Position numbers and translations under genes: made by a program
Source of the DNA: DAITQM01 sp039794245
Lineage (GTDB): Bacteria > Pseudomonadota > Gammaproteobacteria > Xanthomonadales > Wenzhouxiangellaceae
Direction: 5' to 3'
NCBI GenBank assembly: GCA_039794245.1
Contig: JBDIVS010000001.1
Coordinates: forward strand, 1 to 64,000
DNA: 64,000 bases
Notes under the pieces: model-generated
Databases searched by the model: none
Told to the model about the DNA's origin: nothing
Seen by the model: the letters and a program-made list of their open reading frames with translations, nothing else
In this document: piece by piece, positions 1-9,006 of the stretch
Position numbering within the stretch: position 1 is the first letter of the stretch
Layout of the letters: each line of letters opens with the position of its first letter

Positions 1-25
1 CGTTCTTGTGCAGGCGAATGTTCAT
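1..25 (-). CDS. Partial CDS, probable IS481-family transposase N-terminus
   Basis: Only eight codons (MNIRLHKN) are visible before the window ends. The ATG overlaps the TGA of the upstream SDR frame by four bases (ATGA). The residues resemble the N-terminus of IS481-type DDE transposases, which is known family knowledge recalled rather than searched. It could instead be the start of an unrelated gene coupled to the SDR. Confidence 0.35.
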
Positions 26-126
26 AGGGGCTGGCTCCAGAGGTCATCAATCAGGTCGCGCATCGCTTCGCGACCCACAAAGAGTGCATGACGTTTGGAA
101 TCTATGCAATCGTCCGGTACCCTACA
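1..126 (-). mobile_element. End of a probable IS481-family insertion sequence, cut by the window edge
   Basis: Read on the minus strand, a segment begins TGTAGGGTACCGG at 126 and leads after about 100 bases to an ATG at 25 whose first codons give MNIRLHKN. IS481-family transposases commonly start with an M-N-x-HKNA-like stretch, and elements of this family commonly begin with TGT. The neighbouring SDR frame runs through this boundary, as expected if the element landed in the gene's 3' end. The rest of the element lies outside the window, so the family is inferred from eight codons and the end sequence. Confidence 0.4.
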
Positions 127-957
127 CTTAGAGACCGTCCCGCGGCGTCCGGACATGCGCCGCAGAAAGCGGAAATAAAGTTCGGGAAACCAGCGTTTTA
201 GCCGCCACAGCCAACGGGTTTCGCGATGGGTCAGGACAAGGAAACGGCGGCGTTCGACGGCGCGCCGCACGGCCAGGGCGACATCCTCGGCACTGACCGG
301 GGCACGTGCCATCCAGCGTGCAACGCGCTGGCGGTCGCCGGCATAAGGCGAGCGGAACGTGTCGAGCAGCCTCGTTTTAACAAAGGCCGGGCAGACGACA
401 CTGACTTCGACCCCACGGGCGCTTTCTTCAACGCGCAACTGTTCGGACAACGCCACGACCGCCGCTTTCGCCGCACCGTAGGCGGCAATTCCCGGCGCCC
501 CGGCCAGGCCGGCGAACGACGCCATATTGACCACGTGGCCGCGCCTTGAGGCCCGCAGCAGCGGCAGCATCGCCCGGCAGCCGCGCACCACGCCCAGAAG
601 GTCGATATCGACGATCCATTGCCAATCGGCGAGCGGCGTATCGGCCAGGTCGCCGCCGGCCGCCACCCCGGCGTTGTTGACCAGCACGTCCAGGCCGCCG
701 GCGGTGCCGAGGACCGCGTCTTTCGCCGCCGCCCAATCAGCGTCGCTCTTCACGTCGAGCTTCAGCCAGATTCCGTCACCGCCGCAGGCGCGCACCCCGG
801 CCAAGGTTGCTGCGGCGCGTTCGGGATCGATATCGGTGATGGCGATCCACACGCCTGGCCCGGCCCACACCCGGGCAATCGCCGCGCCGAAACCGCTGCC
901 GGCGCCGGTGATCAAAAGGCGCATCTGTGTCATCGGTGGGGCGCTTTTCTCGTCCAT
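22..957 (-). CDS. SDR-family short-chain dehydrogenase with IS-derived C-terminal tail
   Basis: Classical short-chain dehydrogenase/reductase, a NAD(P)-dependent Rossmann enzyme; the substrate cannot be told. Visible motifs are TGAGSGFG for the cofactor near residues 17-24, NNAG, the catalytic serine region (MASFAG) and YGAAK (YxxxK). The start at 957 has GAGGA six bases upstream; an ATG at 996 in the same frame has a poorer site. Last gene of lysAC-murL-murD2-SDR. Residues from about 278 on appear to be read from the adjoining IS481-like end, so the native C-terminus is probably replaced by about 34 foreign residues. The core fold looks intact and may still function. Confidence 0.85.
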   Translation of the reverse strand: MDEKSAPPMTQMRLLITGAGSGFGAAIARVWAGPGVWIAITDIDPERAAATLAGVRACGGDGIWLKLDVKSDADWAAAKDAVLGTAGGLDVLVNNAGVAAGGDLADTPLADWQWIVDIDLLGVVRGCRAMLPLLRASRRGHVVNMASFAGLAGAPGIAAYGAAKAAVVALSEQLRVEESARGVEVSVVCPAFVKTRLLDTFRSPYAGDRQRVARWMARAPVSAEDVALAVRRAVERRRFLVLTHRETRWLWRLKRWFPELYFRFLRRMSGRRGTVSKCRVPDDCIDSKRHALFVGREAMRDLIDDLWSQPL

Positions 958-999
958 GTCATCCTCGCGGGCAATGCCCATCATACCCCGGGCCATGAA

Positions 1000-2364
1000 T
1001 CATCCAGGTGACCCCGCCGCTGTATCCAGCCCGGCAGCAAGTTCGGCAAAATGCGCGCCGCGCGCCTGGTAATCGGCATAGCGATCGAAGCTCGGCGCGC
1101 CGGGTGAAAGCAGGACGGTGCCGCCGGGCGGCGTCACCGCCGCGGCGATCGCCACCGCCGCCGGCAGATCGGCCGCCTTGTGCAATCCGCCGCGCCATTG
1201 CCGCTCGCTGCCGTCGAGCGCCGCGGCCAGCCGGGCGCCGTGCTCGCCGACGCCGATCACGGCGTTCAGGCCCGCTTTGGCCATCTCGCGCAACGCCGAT
1301 TCCCAGTCCACGCCGCGGTCGAAGCCGCCGATCAACACGGTCAGCGGCGGTCCGGCAAACGCCTCGATCGCCGCCAGCGTTGCCCACGGCGTCGTGCTGA
1401 TGCTGTCGTCGATCCAGGTCAGGCCGCCGTAGATCCCGAGCACCTGCATCCGGTGCGGCAGCGGCGTGAAGCGGTCGAGCGCCGCGCCCACCGCCTCGTC
1501 GCCGACACCCAGATACCGTGCGATCTGCCACATCGCGGCGATATTGTCGCGGTTGTGCGCCCCTTTGAGCGGCAGGCACCCGGCCGGCCGCAACAGGCGC
1601 TCGCCATCGGCAATCCCGGCGGCGGTGCCGTGCAGGCCCGCTTTCGCGGTGAGCGGCAACGCCGCGTTCAATCCCGCGTTCAACCCAATGCCCGGCCCCT
1701 GTTCGGCGATCACGCCGGCGCCCGCCCAGACCTTGTCGGCCAGGGTGGCCAGCCGGAGCTTGTCGCGGGTATAAGCGGCGAACGAGCCGTGCCAGTCGAG
1801 GTGTTCGGGAAACAGGTTCAGGATCACGCCGATCTCGACCCGCTCGTCGAGGTCGGCGAGCTGGTAGCTCGACAATTCCAGCACCCACAGCGCGTGCCGC
1901 CCGGCGAGCAGATCGAGCGCCGGGATGCCGATATTGCCGCCGAGCACGGCGTCGATGCCGGCCGCTTGCAGCATCGCCGCCAAAAGGCTCGCGGCGGTGC
2001 TCTTGCCTTTGGTGCCGGTGATCGCGATGACCTGCGCCGGGCCGCGCGCCGCCAGGGCCAGCGCCGCCGGGGTCACCAACCGGGCGCCGGCGGCGCGCGC
2101 CGCGGCGACGGCAGGATGCAGCGGGCTGATGCCGGGCGATTTGATCAGGATGTCGAAAGCCGCAAGCCGGTGGCCTTCGAACGGGGCGATCGACAGCGCA
2201 CCGGCGGCGAAGGCGGCGGCGAATTCGGCAGCCGGGGGCTGTTCGGACAACACCGGCGGCCGCGGCAGATCCGCCTTCCGCGGCCAGTGGCGGAGCACCG
2301 CCGCCGTATCGCGCCCGCAGCCGAGCACGGCGACCCGGCGGCCGGCCAGCTCAGCAAAGCGCAT
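1000..2364 (-). CDS. murD2: UDP-N-acetylmuramoyl-L-alanine glutamate ligase, probable MurD2 (L-Glu-adding)
   Basis: Mur ligase of 454 residues in the cytoplasmic peptidoglycan pathway. The N-terminal Rossmann-like segment (VAVLGCGRD, residues 11-19) is followed by the ATP loop GTKGKST at 117-123, the HLDWHGSFAAY region of the central domain, and a C-terminal segment with LSPGAPSFDRY, as in MurD. Standard MurD adds D-Glu. Because this gene overlaps murL by 14 bases, the better call is MurD2, which in Xanthomonas adds L-Glu to UDP-MurNAc-L-Ala for MurL to epimerise. That assignment rests on context plus known biology; residues that set L- versus D-Glu preference were not judged. A conventional MurD is the alternative. 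Confidence 0.85.
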   Translation of the reverse strand: MRFAELAGRRVAVLGCGRDTAAVLRHWPRKADLPRPPVLSEQPPAAEFAAAFAAGALSIAPFEGHRLAAFDILIKSPGISPLHPAVAAARAAGARLVTPAALALAARGPAQVIAITGTKGKSTAASLLAAMLQAAGIDAVLGGNIGIPALDLLAGRHALWVLELSSYQLADLDERVEIGVILNLFPEHLDWHGSFAAYTRDKLRLATLADKVWAGAGVIAEQGPGIGLNAGLNAALPLTAKAGLHGTAAGIADGERLLRPAGCLPLKGAHNRDNIAAMWQIARYLGVGDEAVGAALDRFTPLPHRMQVLGIYGGLTWIDDSISTTPWATLAAIEAFAGPPLTVLIGGFDRGVDWESALREMAKAGLNAVIGVGEHGARLAAALDGSERQWRGGLHKAADLPAAVAIAAAVTPPGGTVLLSPGAPSFDRYADYQARGAHFAELAAGLDTAAGSPG

Positions 2365-3724
2365 CTTGAAACTCGGGCGGCAGGCGGTGTTCGCCGCCCG
2401 GCGCGAGCAGCGCGGCGAGCGGCGGCGACGGCGGTAATTCCGGCCCCAGCGCAGCGATCACCGCCGCCCCGCGCCAGTCGTCACGTTCGGCCAATGCGGC
2501 CAGCGCCGCGCGGCACTCATCGACGGTGCCGATGCACTCGAACGGCCGCTCGCCGCCAAGGCCCAGCAGGTGCCGGTAAGGCGTGACGGCCTCGGCCTCG
2601 GCCAGTGGATTGCAGCCGAACATCGCCTCCAACGCCGGGCGCGGCACGAACGGCGCCAGACCGAGAAAAACGAATCGGCATTTGGCACACACCCCGCACC
2701 AGCGGCCCGCAAGGCGCGAGCCGGCGAGATGGAAATGCCGGTTGCACGACGAAAAATGCGCGTGGTAGCGGCCCAACGCCGCGAACTGCCGGCAGACGGC
2801 CACCTCGTACCACGGCCGCAACAGCGAAAAATATTCGACGCCGCCGACATAGCGTTCCAGGTAGGCGGCGAACGCCGACTCGAAGGCCAGCGACTTGCTC
2901 CACTGGTGGTTGACCGCGGCCCCGTCCCGCGCCAGCCGCGTCGCGCTGTCGGCCGAACGCTCGTTGGCGAACACCACGAAACGGCGATCGTGCAACAGCG
3001 CCAGCAACGCCAATAGCGCCGAATGGATGGCGGTGATCGGCACGTGGCCATTATAGGCACCGGCAGCATTCAGCGCCGCCAGTTCCGGCGCCAACGTGCG
3101 CTCGACGGTCAAGACCGTAAGCCCGGTGTGGGCCGCGGCGGCCCGCGGCAGCGCCGCCGAACCGACGATCGCCAAGACCTGATCGATCCCGAGGCGGCGG
3201 ATTTGCTCGGCCGCGACGAACGAATCCTTGCCGCCGCCGAAAGCGGTGATGGCCCGCGCCGCAAGCCGCAGCGGCGCAGCTTGCGGGGCTGGCGCGGGCG
3301 CCGGATCGACGGCCTCGATCGCCGGCAGATCGAGATCGTTGCAATAGGCGAATTCGGCCAGTCCCCGGCGATAGACTTCGGCGATAAAGGCCAACTGCCC
3401 GCCGTCGGGGCGGCGTTCGGCGAACTGCCAACGTCGCGGAATGGCGCATTTCCAGTAACTCACGCCGGCCAGCCAGTGCACCAGGTCGAGCGCCGCGTCG
3501 AGCGCCGCCGCCGGCGGCGGCGGCGTGCCAGGCGGCGGCGGCGGCAGGCGGTAACGTTCCTGCAATTCTGGCCCGGCGTCGAGGCGGTAACGCAAGATCA
3601 ATTCGCCGCTTTGCGGTATGAACCTGCGGCCGAGGAAGTAAAAAACATCGGCCTTGGGACCGAATGCGGCGCCCGCGTTAAGGGCGGCGGCTTCAGCGCC
3701 CGGGCGCGGCGGTTTAAGGGTCAT
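2351..3724 (-). CDS. murL: UDP-N-acetyl-alpha-D-muramoyl-L-alanyl-L-glutamate epimerase
   Basis: Cytoplasmic enzyme of 457 residues that, by family, converts the terminal L-Glu of UDP-MurNAc-L-Ala-L-Glu to D-Glu using ATP, bypassing glutamate racemase. Sequence signs are the PP-loop-like nucleotide motif AFGGGKDSFV (around 161-170), a C-terminal cysteine cluster CGVCAKC followed by RFVFLGLAPFV, and family-like phrases such as YFLGRRF and NHQWSKS. A proline-rich stretch around 61-71 looks like a linker. The start overlaps the end of lysAC by 11 bases and the end overlaps murD2 by 14, so translation is probably coupled across all three. Confidence 0.85.
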   Translation of the reverse strand: MTLKPPRPGAEAAALNAGAAFGPKADVFYFLGRRFIPQSGELILRYRLDAGPELQERYRLPPPPPGTPPPPAAALDAALDLVHWLAGVSYWKCAIPRRWQFAERRPDGGQLAFIAEVYRRGLAEFAYCNDLDLPAIEAVDPAPAPAPQAAPLRLAARAITAFGGGKDSFVAAEQIRRLGIDQVLAIVGSAALPRAAAAHTGLTVLTVERTLAPELAALNAAGAYNGHVPITAIHSALLALLALLHDRRFVVFANERSADSATRLARDGAAVNHQWSKSLAFESAFAAYLERYVGGVEYFSLLRPWYEVAVCRQFAALGRYHAHFSSCNRHFHLAGSRLAGRWCGVCAKCRFVFLGLAPFVPRPALEAMFGCNPLAEAEAVTPYRHLLGLGGERPFECIGTVDECRAALAALAERDDWRGAAVIAALGPELPPSPPLAALLAPGGEHRLPPEFQDALC

Positions 3725-6299
3725 CGTCCAGGATCAATTCCGGCGGCGGTGACCTGAGATTGTAGTGGGAGGCCATCACCGCACCGTAGGCGCCACCGTT
3801 GGCGATCAGCAGCACGTCGCCTTCGCGGCATGGCGGCAGCATCCGGTCGTAGCCCAGGATATCGCCGGTTTCGCAGATCGGGCCGACGACATTGACCAGG
3901 CGCTGCGCCGGATCGTCCAGCCGGCTGAGGTTGACGATTTCGTGGTAGGCGCCATACAGCGCCGGGCGGATCAAGGCGTTCATGCCGGCATTGACGCCGA
4001 CGTAGGCCACCTGCCCCTTGTCCTTGGTCTGCGTCACGGTGACCAGCAGCACGCCGCTCTCGGCGGTCAGATAACGGCCCGGCTCCAGCCACACCGCAAA
4101 ACGGCGCGCCGCCGCGCCGCGGGCCGCCAGGACCTCGGCCAGCGCGCGGTCGAACTCCGCCAGGTCGAGCTCATCCTCGCCAGGCAGCCCCGGAACGCCG
4201 AGCCCGCCGCCGAGATCGAGCACCCTGACCGTCGGAAAATCGGCGGCCAGCTCCAGCAGCAGCGCCAGGTTGCGCCGCCAGTTGTCGGCCAGCATCAGGC
4301 CGCTGCCGATATGGACATGAAGCCCGGTGACCGTGGCGCCGAGCCGTTCGCACAACGCCCGGGCCCGGGCGGTGGCGGCGAGCGGGATGCCGAACTTGGA
4401 ATGCACCCCGGCGGTTTTCACTTTCTGGTGATGGCCGTGGCCCTGGCCGGGGTCGAAGCGTAAAAAGACTTCGCGGCCGCCCCACAGCCCCGGCCAGTTT
4501 TCGAGGATTTCGAGATTGTCGATCGTCACCGTATGGCCGCGGGCCAGGACGGCCCGATATTCTTCCTGCGGCGCGAAATTCGGTGTAAACAGCACCTCGC
4601 CCGCCGCCAGGTCCGGAAACAGCCTGTGCAGATGTTCGACCTCGGCCAGCGAGACGCAATCGAAGCCGAGACCTTCGGCGCGCAGCGCGGCGAGCACCTC
4701 GGGGGCGGCGTTGGCCTTCAACGCATAGAGCAGGCGGTCGATCGAACGCAGTCCGGTAAGGCGGCCGGCCCGCTCGCGGACGGTCGGCAGATGATAGACA
4801 TAGGCAGCCGGATGGCGCACCGCCAATTGCAATAGTTCGGCGCGCCGCGCCCGCCACCAGGCGCGCTCGCCGGCCGGCGCCGGCGCCGCGCCGTGCAGTT
4901 CGCGCCACGACGGGCCGAAGACCGATTCCTCCGGCAGGCGCGTGGCGCGCGGAATCAGTAATTCGTGGAGCTGGTGGACGAGCGTCGAGGCGTGTTCACG
5001 CTCGACGACAAAACTCAGATTCAGATCATTGGCCGCCTGGCTGACCAGCAGAATCCGCCGTTCCTGGAACACCTCGAGCGCCGGGCCCAGGCGGTGCAGG
5101 ATCGAGCGGATGCCGCGGCCGACGAGGCTAACCGAGACGCAATCGGGCACAAAGCGCACCTGGCAGATAGCACCGAGCGCCTCGCGCAGCTCGTCGAGTA
5201 CCGCCGGATCGGCGGCGTGCGCCGCCGGATCGAGCGTCAGCGTGACGTTGCTCTCGGAGGTCGAGATCAGATCGATCGAAAAACCAAAGCGGGCGATGAT
5301 GGCGAACGCCTCGGCCAGGAACCCGACCTGCTGCCACATGCCGAGCGTTTCAAGGCTGATCAGCAAAATACCGCGCCGCGAACAGACGGCTTTGACCTGC
5401 GCCCCGTAATCGCGCGCCCCGGACGAAATCTCGGTGCCCGGCTGATCGGGCATCAGGGTCGATTTGACGATCAGCGAGATGCCGGCGCGGGCCAGCGGCA
5501 GCAGGCACCGCGGGTGCAGCACCTTGGCGCCGTTGGCGGCGATCTCCTGCGCCTCGCGGTAACCGAGATGGCGCAACTGCCGGGCGCCTTGCACATCCTG
5601 GGGTGCGGCGCTGAACAGGCCCGGCACGTCGGTCCAGATCTCGACCCGCGCCGCACCGAGCGCCACGGCAAGATAGGCCGCCGAGGTATCCGAGCCGCCG
5701 CGGCCGAGCACCACCGTTTGACCGTCGGCGGTCGCCGCGATAAAGCCCTGCGTCACCGGCACTTCACCGGCCTTGAGCCAGGTTGAAAGCGTCGTGCCGG
5801 AGACGGGTTGCGGTTCGCATTCGGCGTTCAGATAACGGCGGCGCGGATCGGCGCTGTCGACCGCGGCCAGCAAGGTGCGGCAGTCGTGCCAGACGGCCGG
5901 CACCCCGAGGCGGCGCAGGATCGCGGTGCCGAGGCGGCTGCTCAGCCATTCGCCGGAGGCCAGCACTGCGGCCTGCCAGGCCGGATCGCCGGCCGTCGGC
6001 GCGGCCAGTAACCCCTCCAGTTGCCGCCATTCGTTCGCCAGTATCGCCCCGGCGTCGAGATCGAACGCCGCGGCCAGCGCCCGGTGCCGGGCGTCGAGTG
6101 CGGCGCGCACGGCGGCGCCGTCAGCGCCGCCCGCCGCTGCCTGTTGCAGGCGGTCGGTCACGCCGGCCAGCGCCGACAGCACGACGACCGGCCGGCCGCC
6201 CCCGGCCAGGCAGGATCTCATCTCGGCCCCGATCAGTTGCCAGACCGCGGGGTCGGCGACCGAAGTGCCGCCGAACTTGTAGATCACGGCGTCGTTCAC
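3714..6299 (-). CDS. lysAC: Bifunctional aspartate kinase / diaminopimelate decarboxylase
   Basis: Fusion of the first and last enzymes of the DAP/lysine pathway, about 861 residues. The N-terminal half is an aspartokinase (VIYKFGGTSVADP near the start, then GRGGSDTSAAYLAVAL and ACT-type regulatory segments with STSESNVTLTLD). The C-terminal half is a PLP-dependent DAP decarboxylase (LYALKAN with the PLP lysine near residue 528, HVHIGSG, DLGGGLGVPG, GPICETGDILG). The chosen start is GTG at 6299, immediately before the kinase motif; the longer ATG frame from 6461 adds 54 low-quality residues. Such fusions are known from Xanthomonas-like bacteria. The first gene of the murL-murD2 operon; feedback by lysine on the ACT part is likely but not shown. 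Confidence 0.93.
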   Translation of the reverse strand: MNDAVIYKFGGTSVADPAVWQLIGAEMRSCLAGGGRPVVVLSALAGVTDRLQQAAAGGADGAAVRAALDARHRALAAAFDLDAGAILANEWRQLEGLLAAPTAGDPAWQAAVLASGEWLSSRLGTAILRRLGVPAVWHDCRTLLAAVDSADPRRRYLNAECEPQPVSGTTLSTWLKAGEVPVTQGFIAATADGQTVVLGRGGSDTSAAYLAVALGAARVEIWTDVPGLFSAAPQDVQGARQLRHLGYREAQEIAANGAKVLHPRCLLPLARAGISLIVKSTLMPDQPGTEISSGARDYGAQVKAVCSRRGILLISLETLGMWQQVGFLAEAFAIIARFGFSIDLISTSESNVTLTLDPAAHAADPAVLDELREALGAICQVRFVPDCVSVSLVGRGIRSILHRLGPALEVFQERRILLVSQAANDLNLSFVVEREHASTLVHQLHELLIPRATRLPEESVFGPSWRELHGAAPAPAGERAWWRARRAELLQLAVRHPAAYVYHLPTVRERAGRLTGLRSIDRLLYALKANAAPEVLAALRAEGLGFDCVSLAEVEHLHRLFPDLAAGEVLFTPNFAPQEEYRAVLARGHTVTIDNLEILENWPGLWGGREVFLRFDPGQGHGHHQKVKTAGVHSKFGIPLAATARARALCERLGATVTGLHVHIGSGLMLADNWRRNLALLLELAADFPTVRVLDLGGGLGVPGLPGEDELDLAEFDRALAEVLAARGAAARRFAVWLEPGRYLTAESGVLLVTVTQTKDKGQVAYVGVNAGMNALIRPALYGAYHEIVNLSRLDDPAQRLVNVVGPICETGDILGYDRMLPPCREGDVLLIANGGAYGAVMASHYNLRSPPPELILDDDP

Positions 6300-6702
6300 G
6301 GGATTGGAATCACGTATGGGTTGCGGGCCAGGGCTTACCCCGGTTGCGGGAGAAGGGAAACACCGGTGCCCCGAGCACCGCCAGCCCGGCAGGTCACAAT
6401 CCGGCGGATTATACCCGCTCACCGATACCCGTTCGTCACTCCCGTGCCGCTCCTTCATCAACCCAGCGAATGCGGGAATCCACTGGATTCCGGATCACGG
6501 CTCCACCGTTTCCGGAATGACGATGAAAAAAGAAACGGCTGCAAGAAAATCCCTGCCGGGCGCCTCTTCTGACCGGGCCGGGCGGGTCGATACCGGGCCG
6601 CGCTGGGCGCCGCTTCGCCGTTTGTTACAATACGCGCCGCACGGCGCCCGCCGGACGCCGCCGAAACCACCCCATTCCGCACACCTTGCCGGAGCCACTC
6701 CC
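6300..6702. other. Divergent intergenic region between lysAC and the leucine operon
   Basis: About 400 bases with no convincing gene. It must hold the outward promoters for lysAC (minus) and leucine dehydrogenase (plus). A TACAAT hexamer at 6626-6631 is a plausible -10 for the plus operon, but no good -35 is seen. A dispersed-repeat-like element lies at 6434-6522. No riboswitch, including a lysine riboswitch, could be recognised. Confidence 0.5.
6434..6522. repeat. Dispersed intergenic repeat with inverted ends
   Basis: The stretch starts CGTCACTCCCG, contains GCGAATGCGGGAATCCA and GGATTCCGG, and ends TTCCGGAATGACG, giving mutually inverted edges. This is the look of the CGTCATTCC...GGAATGACG intergenic repeats common in proteobacterial genomes. 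Only one copy is in the window, so repetitiveness is inferred. Confidence 0.45.
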
Positions 6703-7809
6703 ATGAATCTATTCGAGACGATCCACGCTTCCGAACACGAGGAGGTCGTGTTTTGTCACAACAAGGATGCCGGCCTGAAAGCCATCATCGCCATCCACAA
6801 CACGACGCTCGGGCCGGCGCTCGGTGGCCTGCGCATGTGGCCTTATGCCAGCGAGGACGAGGCTATGAACGACGTGCTGCGCCTGTCGCGCGGCATGACC
6901 TACAAGGCCTCGGTCGCCGGGCTCAACCTGGGCGGCGGCAAGTCGGTGATCATCGGCGATCCGAAAACCGACAAGTCCGAGGCCCTGTTTCGCGCCCTCG
7001 GGCGCTTCGTCGAATCGCTCAACGGCCGCTACATCACCGCCGAGGACGTCGGCATCGACGTCAACGATATGGAATATGTCTTTCAGGAAACCGCCAACGT
7101 CGTCGGCGTCCACCAGGTCCACGGCGGCAGCGGCGATCCCTCGCCGTTCACCGCCTACGGCACGCTGCAGGGCATCAAAGCCAGCTTGAATTTCAAATTC
7201 AACAACGAGGAAGTCGGCAAATACAGTTACGCCGTACAGGGCGCCGGGCATGTCGGCTTCGAGCTGATCAAACTGCTGCGCAACGAAGGCGCCAAGGTGT
7301 TCGTCAGCGACATCAACGAAGCGGCCCTGCAGCAGGCCACCGAACTGGGCTGCGAGATTGTCAAAAGCGACGACATACACCGCGTCGATGCCGACGTCTT
7401 CTGCCCCTGCGCGCTCGGCGCGGTGATCAATGAGAAAACCATTCCCGATTTTCGTTTCAAGATCATCTGCGGCGCGGCGAACAACCAGCTCGCCACCACC
7501 GAATGCGGCGACGAAGTCGAAAAACGCGGCCTGGTCTATGCCCCCGACTACGCCGTCAACGCCGGCGGCCTGATGAACGTCTCGATCGAGTTCGAGGGCT
7601 ACAATCGCGAGCGGGCGATGCGCATGATGCGCACGATCTATTACAACGTCGGGCGCATTTTCCAGATCGCCGGGCGCGACGGCATCGCCACCTGGCGCGC
7701 CGCCGACCGGATGGCCGAGGAACGGATCGCGGCAATCGGCAAGCTCAAGCTGCCGTTTCTCGGCCGCAGCCATCGCTTCCCCGGGCGCAGCCGCGGCAAC
7801 CACCAGTAA
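6703..7809 (+). CDS. ldh: Leucine dehydrogenase (Glu/Leu/Phe/Val dehydrogenase family)
   Basis: NAD-dependent oxidative deamination of leucine and other branched-chain amino acids to 2-oxo acids, cytoplasmic, 368 residues. The N-terminus matches the leucine dehydrogenase pattern (AIHNTTLGPALGGLRMW, then GLNLGGGKSVIIGD with the catalytic lysine region), followed by a Rossmann domain (VQGAGHVGFELIKLL) and a C-terminal NAGGLMNVSIE block. The ATG at 6703 starts the conserved protein; an in-frame upstream extension back to 6304 lies in intergenic repeat sequence. First gene of the leucine degradation operon, 12 bases before the isovaleryl-CoA dehydrogenase gene. The branched-chain oxo acid dehydrogenase needed next is not in the window. 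Confidence 0.9.
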   Translation: MNLFETIHASEHEEVVFCHNKDAGLKAIIAIHNTTLGPALGGLRMWPYASEDEAMNDVLRLSRGMTYKASVAGLNLGGGKSVIIGDPKTDKSEALFRALGRFVESLNGRYITAEDVGIDVNDMEYVFQETANVVGVHQVHGGSGDPSPFTAYGTLQGIKASLNFKFNNEEVGKYSYAVQGAGHVGFELIKLLRNEGAKVFVSDINEAALQQATELGCEIVKSDDIHRVDADVFCPCALGAVINEKTIPDFRFKIICGAANNQLATTECGDEVEKRGLVYAPDYAVNAGGLMNVSIEFEGYNRERAMRMMRTIYYNVGRIFQIAGRDGIATWRAADRMAEERIAAIGKLKLPFLGRSHRFPGRSRGNHQ

Positions 7810-7821
7810 CCCCGAGCGGCG

Positions 7822-8979
7822 ATGCAAGGCTTTATCCTCGACGACGATATCGAACTTCTGCGCGACAGCGTCCGGCGCTTTGCCGCCGATAAGATCGCGC
7901 CGCGCGCCGCCGAGATCGATGCCGCCAACCAGTTCCCGCCCGACCTGTGGCCGGAATTGGGCAAGATGGGACTGCTCGGCCTGACCGTCGATGTCGAATA
8001 CGGCGGTGCCGGGCTCGGTTATCTCGCCCATCTGGTGGCCATGGAGGAAATCTCGCGGGCCTCCGGTTCGGTCGGCCTGTCCTACGGCGCACACTCGAAT
8101 CTGTGCCTCGACAACCTGCAGCGCAACGGCACACCGGAGCAGAAACAGCACTATTTGCCCAAACTGGTGAGCGGCGAATGGGTCGGGGCGCTGGCCATGT
8201 CCGAACCGGGCGCCGGCTCCGACGTGGTCGGTTCGATGAGCTGCCGCGCCCGCCGCGAAGGCGGCCGCTGGATCGCCGACGGCAGCAAGATGTGGATCAC
8301 CAACGGCCCGGAAGCGCAGGTCTTCATCGTCTATATGCGGACGGCGGACAAAGACGCCGGGTCGCGCTGCATCACCGCCTTCATCGTCGATCGCGGCCTG
8401 CCCGGCTTTGCGACGGCACAGAAACTCGACAAGCTCGGCATGCGCGGCTCGAACACCTGCGAGCTGGTGTTCGACGGCTGCGTACTCGACGACAGCCGGG
8501 TGCTCGGCCGGGTCAACGAAGGCGTCAAGGTGTTGATGAGCGGCCTCGATACCGAGCGGCTGGTCCTGACCGGCGGCCCGCTCGGCCTGATGCAGGCGGC
8601 GCTCGACGCCGTACTGCCCTATGTCCGCGAGCGCCGCCAGTTCGACCGGCGGATCGGCGATTTCGGCGTCATGCAGGCCAAGGTCGCCGAAATGTACACC
8701 GCGCTGCAAAGCGCCCGGGCTTTTGCTTACCGCGTCGCCGCCGATTTCGACGCCGGCCGTATCTCGCGGCTCGACGCCGCCGCCTGCCTGCTGCACGCCT
8801 CGCGCCACGCCGTATCGGTGGCGCTCGAAGCCATCCAGGCATTGGGTGGTAACGGCTATATCAACGAATACCCGACCGGCCGCCTGCTGCGCGACGCCAA
8901 ACTGTACGAAATCGGCGCCGGCACCAACGAAATCCGCCGCATGCTGATCGGCCGCGAGCTGATCGGCGGCGCCGGCTGA
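7822..8979 (+). CDS. liuA: Isovaleryl-CoA dehydrogenase
   Basis: FAD-dependent acyl-CoA dehydrogenase of 385 residues that oxidises isovaleryl-CoA to 3-methylcrotonyl-CoA, passing electrons to ETF. Typical segments are EYGGAGLGYLAHLVAMEEI, SYGAHSNLCLDNL, AMSEPGAGSDVVGSM, and the C-terminal QALGGNGYINEYPTGRLLRD. SGLDTERLVLTGGPLG carries the glutamate in the position used as catalytic base by isovaleryl-CoA dehydrogenases, which favours this call over a generic acyl-CoA dehydrogenase. Operon context with methylcrotonyl-CoA carboxylase supports it. Confidence 0.93.
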   Translation: MQGFILDDDIELLRDSVRRFAADKIAPRAAEIDAANQFPPDLWPELGKMGLLGLTVDVEYGGAGLGYLAHLVAMEEISRASGSVGLSYGAHSNLCLDNLQRNGTPEQKQHYLPKLVSGEWVGALAMSEPGAGSDVVGSMSCRARREGGRWIADGSKMWITNGPEAQVFIVYMRTADKDAGSRCITAFIVDRGLPGFATAQKLDKLGMRGSNTCELVFDGCVLDDSRVLGRVNEGVKVLMSGLDTERLVLTGGPLGLMQAALDAVLPYVRERRQFDRRIGDFGVMQAKVAEMYTALQSARAFAYRVAADFDAGRISRLDAAACLLHASRHAVSVALEAIQALGGNGYINEYPTGRLLRDAKLYEIGAGTNEIRRMLIGRELIGGAG

Positions 8980-9006
8980 GCCCCGGCCGGCGCAAGGAGA
9001 AGTGAA

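Noticed and set aside
1180..2586. 468-residue plus-strand open frame
   Set aside because: Antisense to murD2 and the end of murL, both of which show strong family motifs; this frame shows none.
6300..6702. Lysine riboswitch before lysAC
   Set aside because: The interval lacks recognisable lysine-aptamer conserved sequence and instead contains a repeat-like element.
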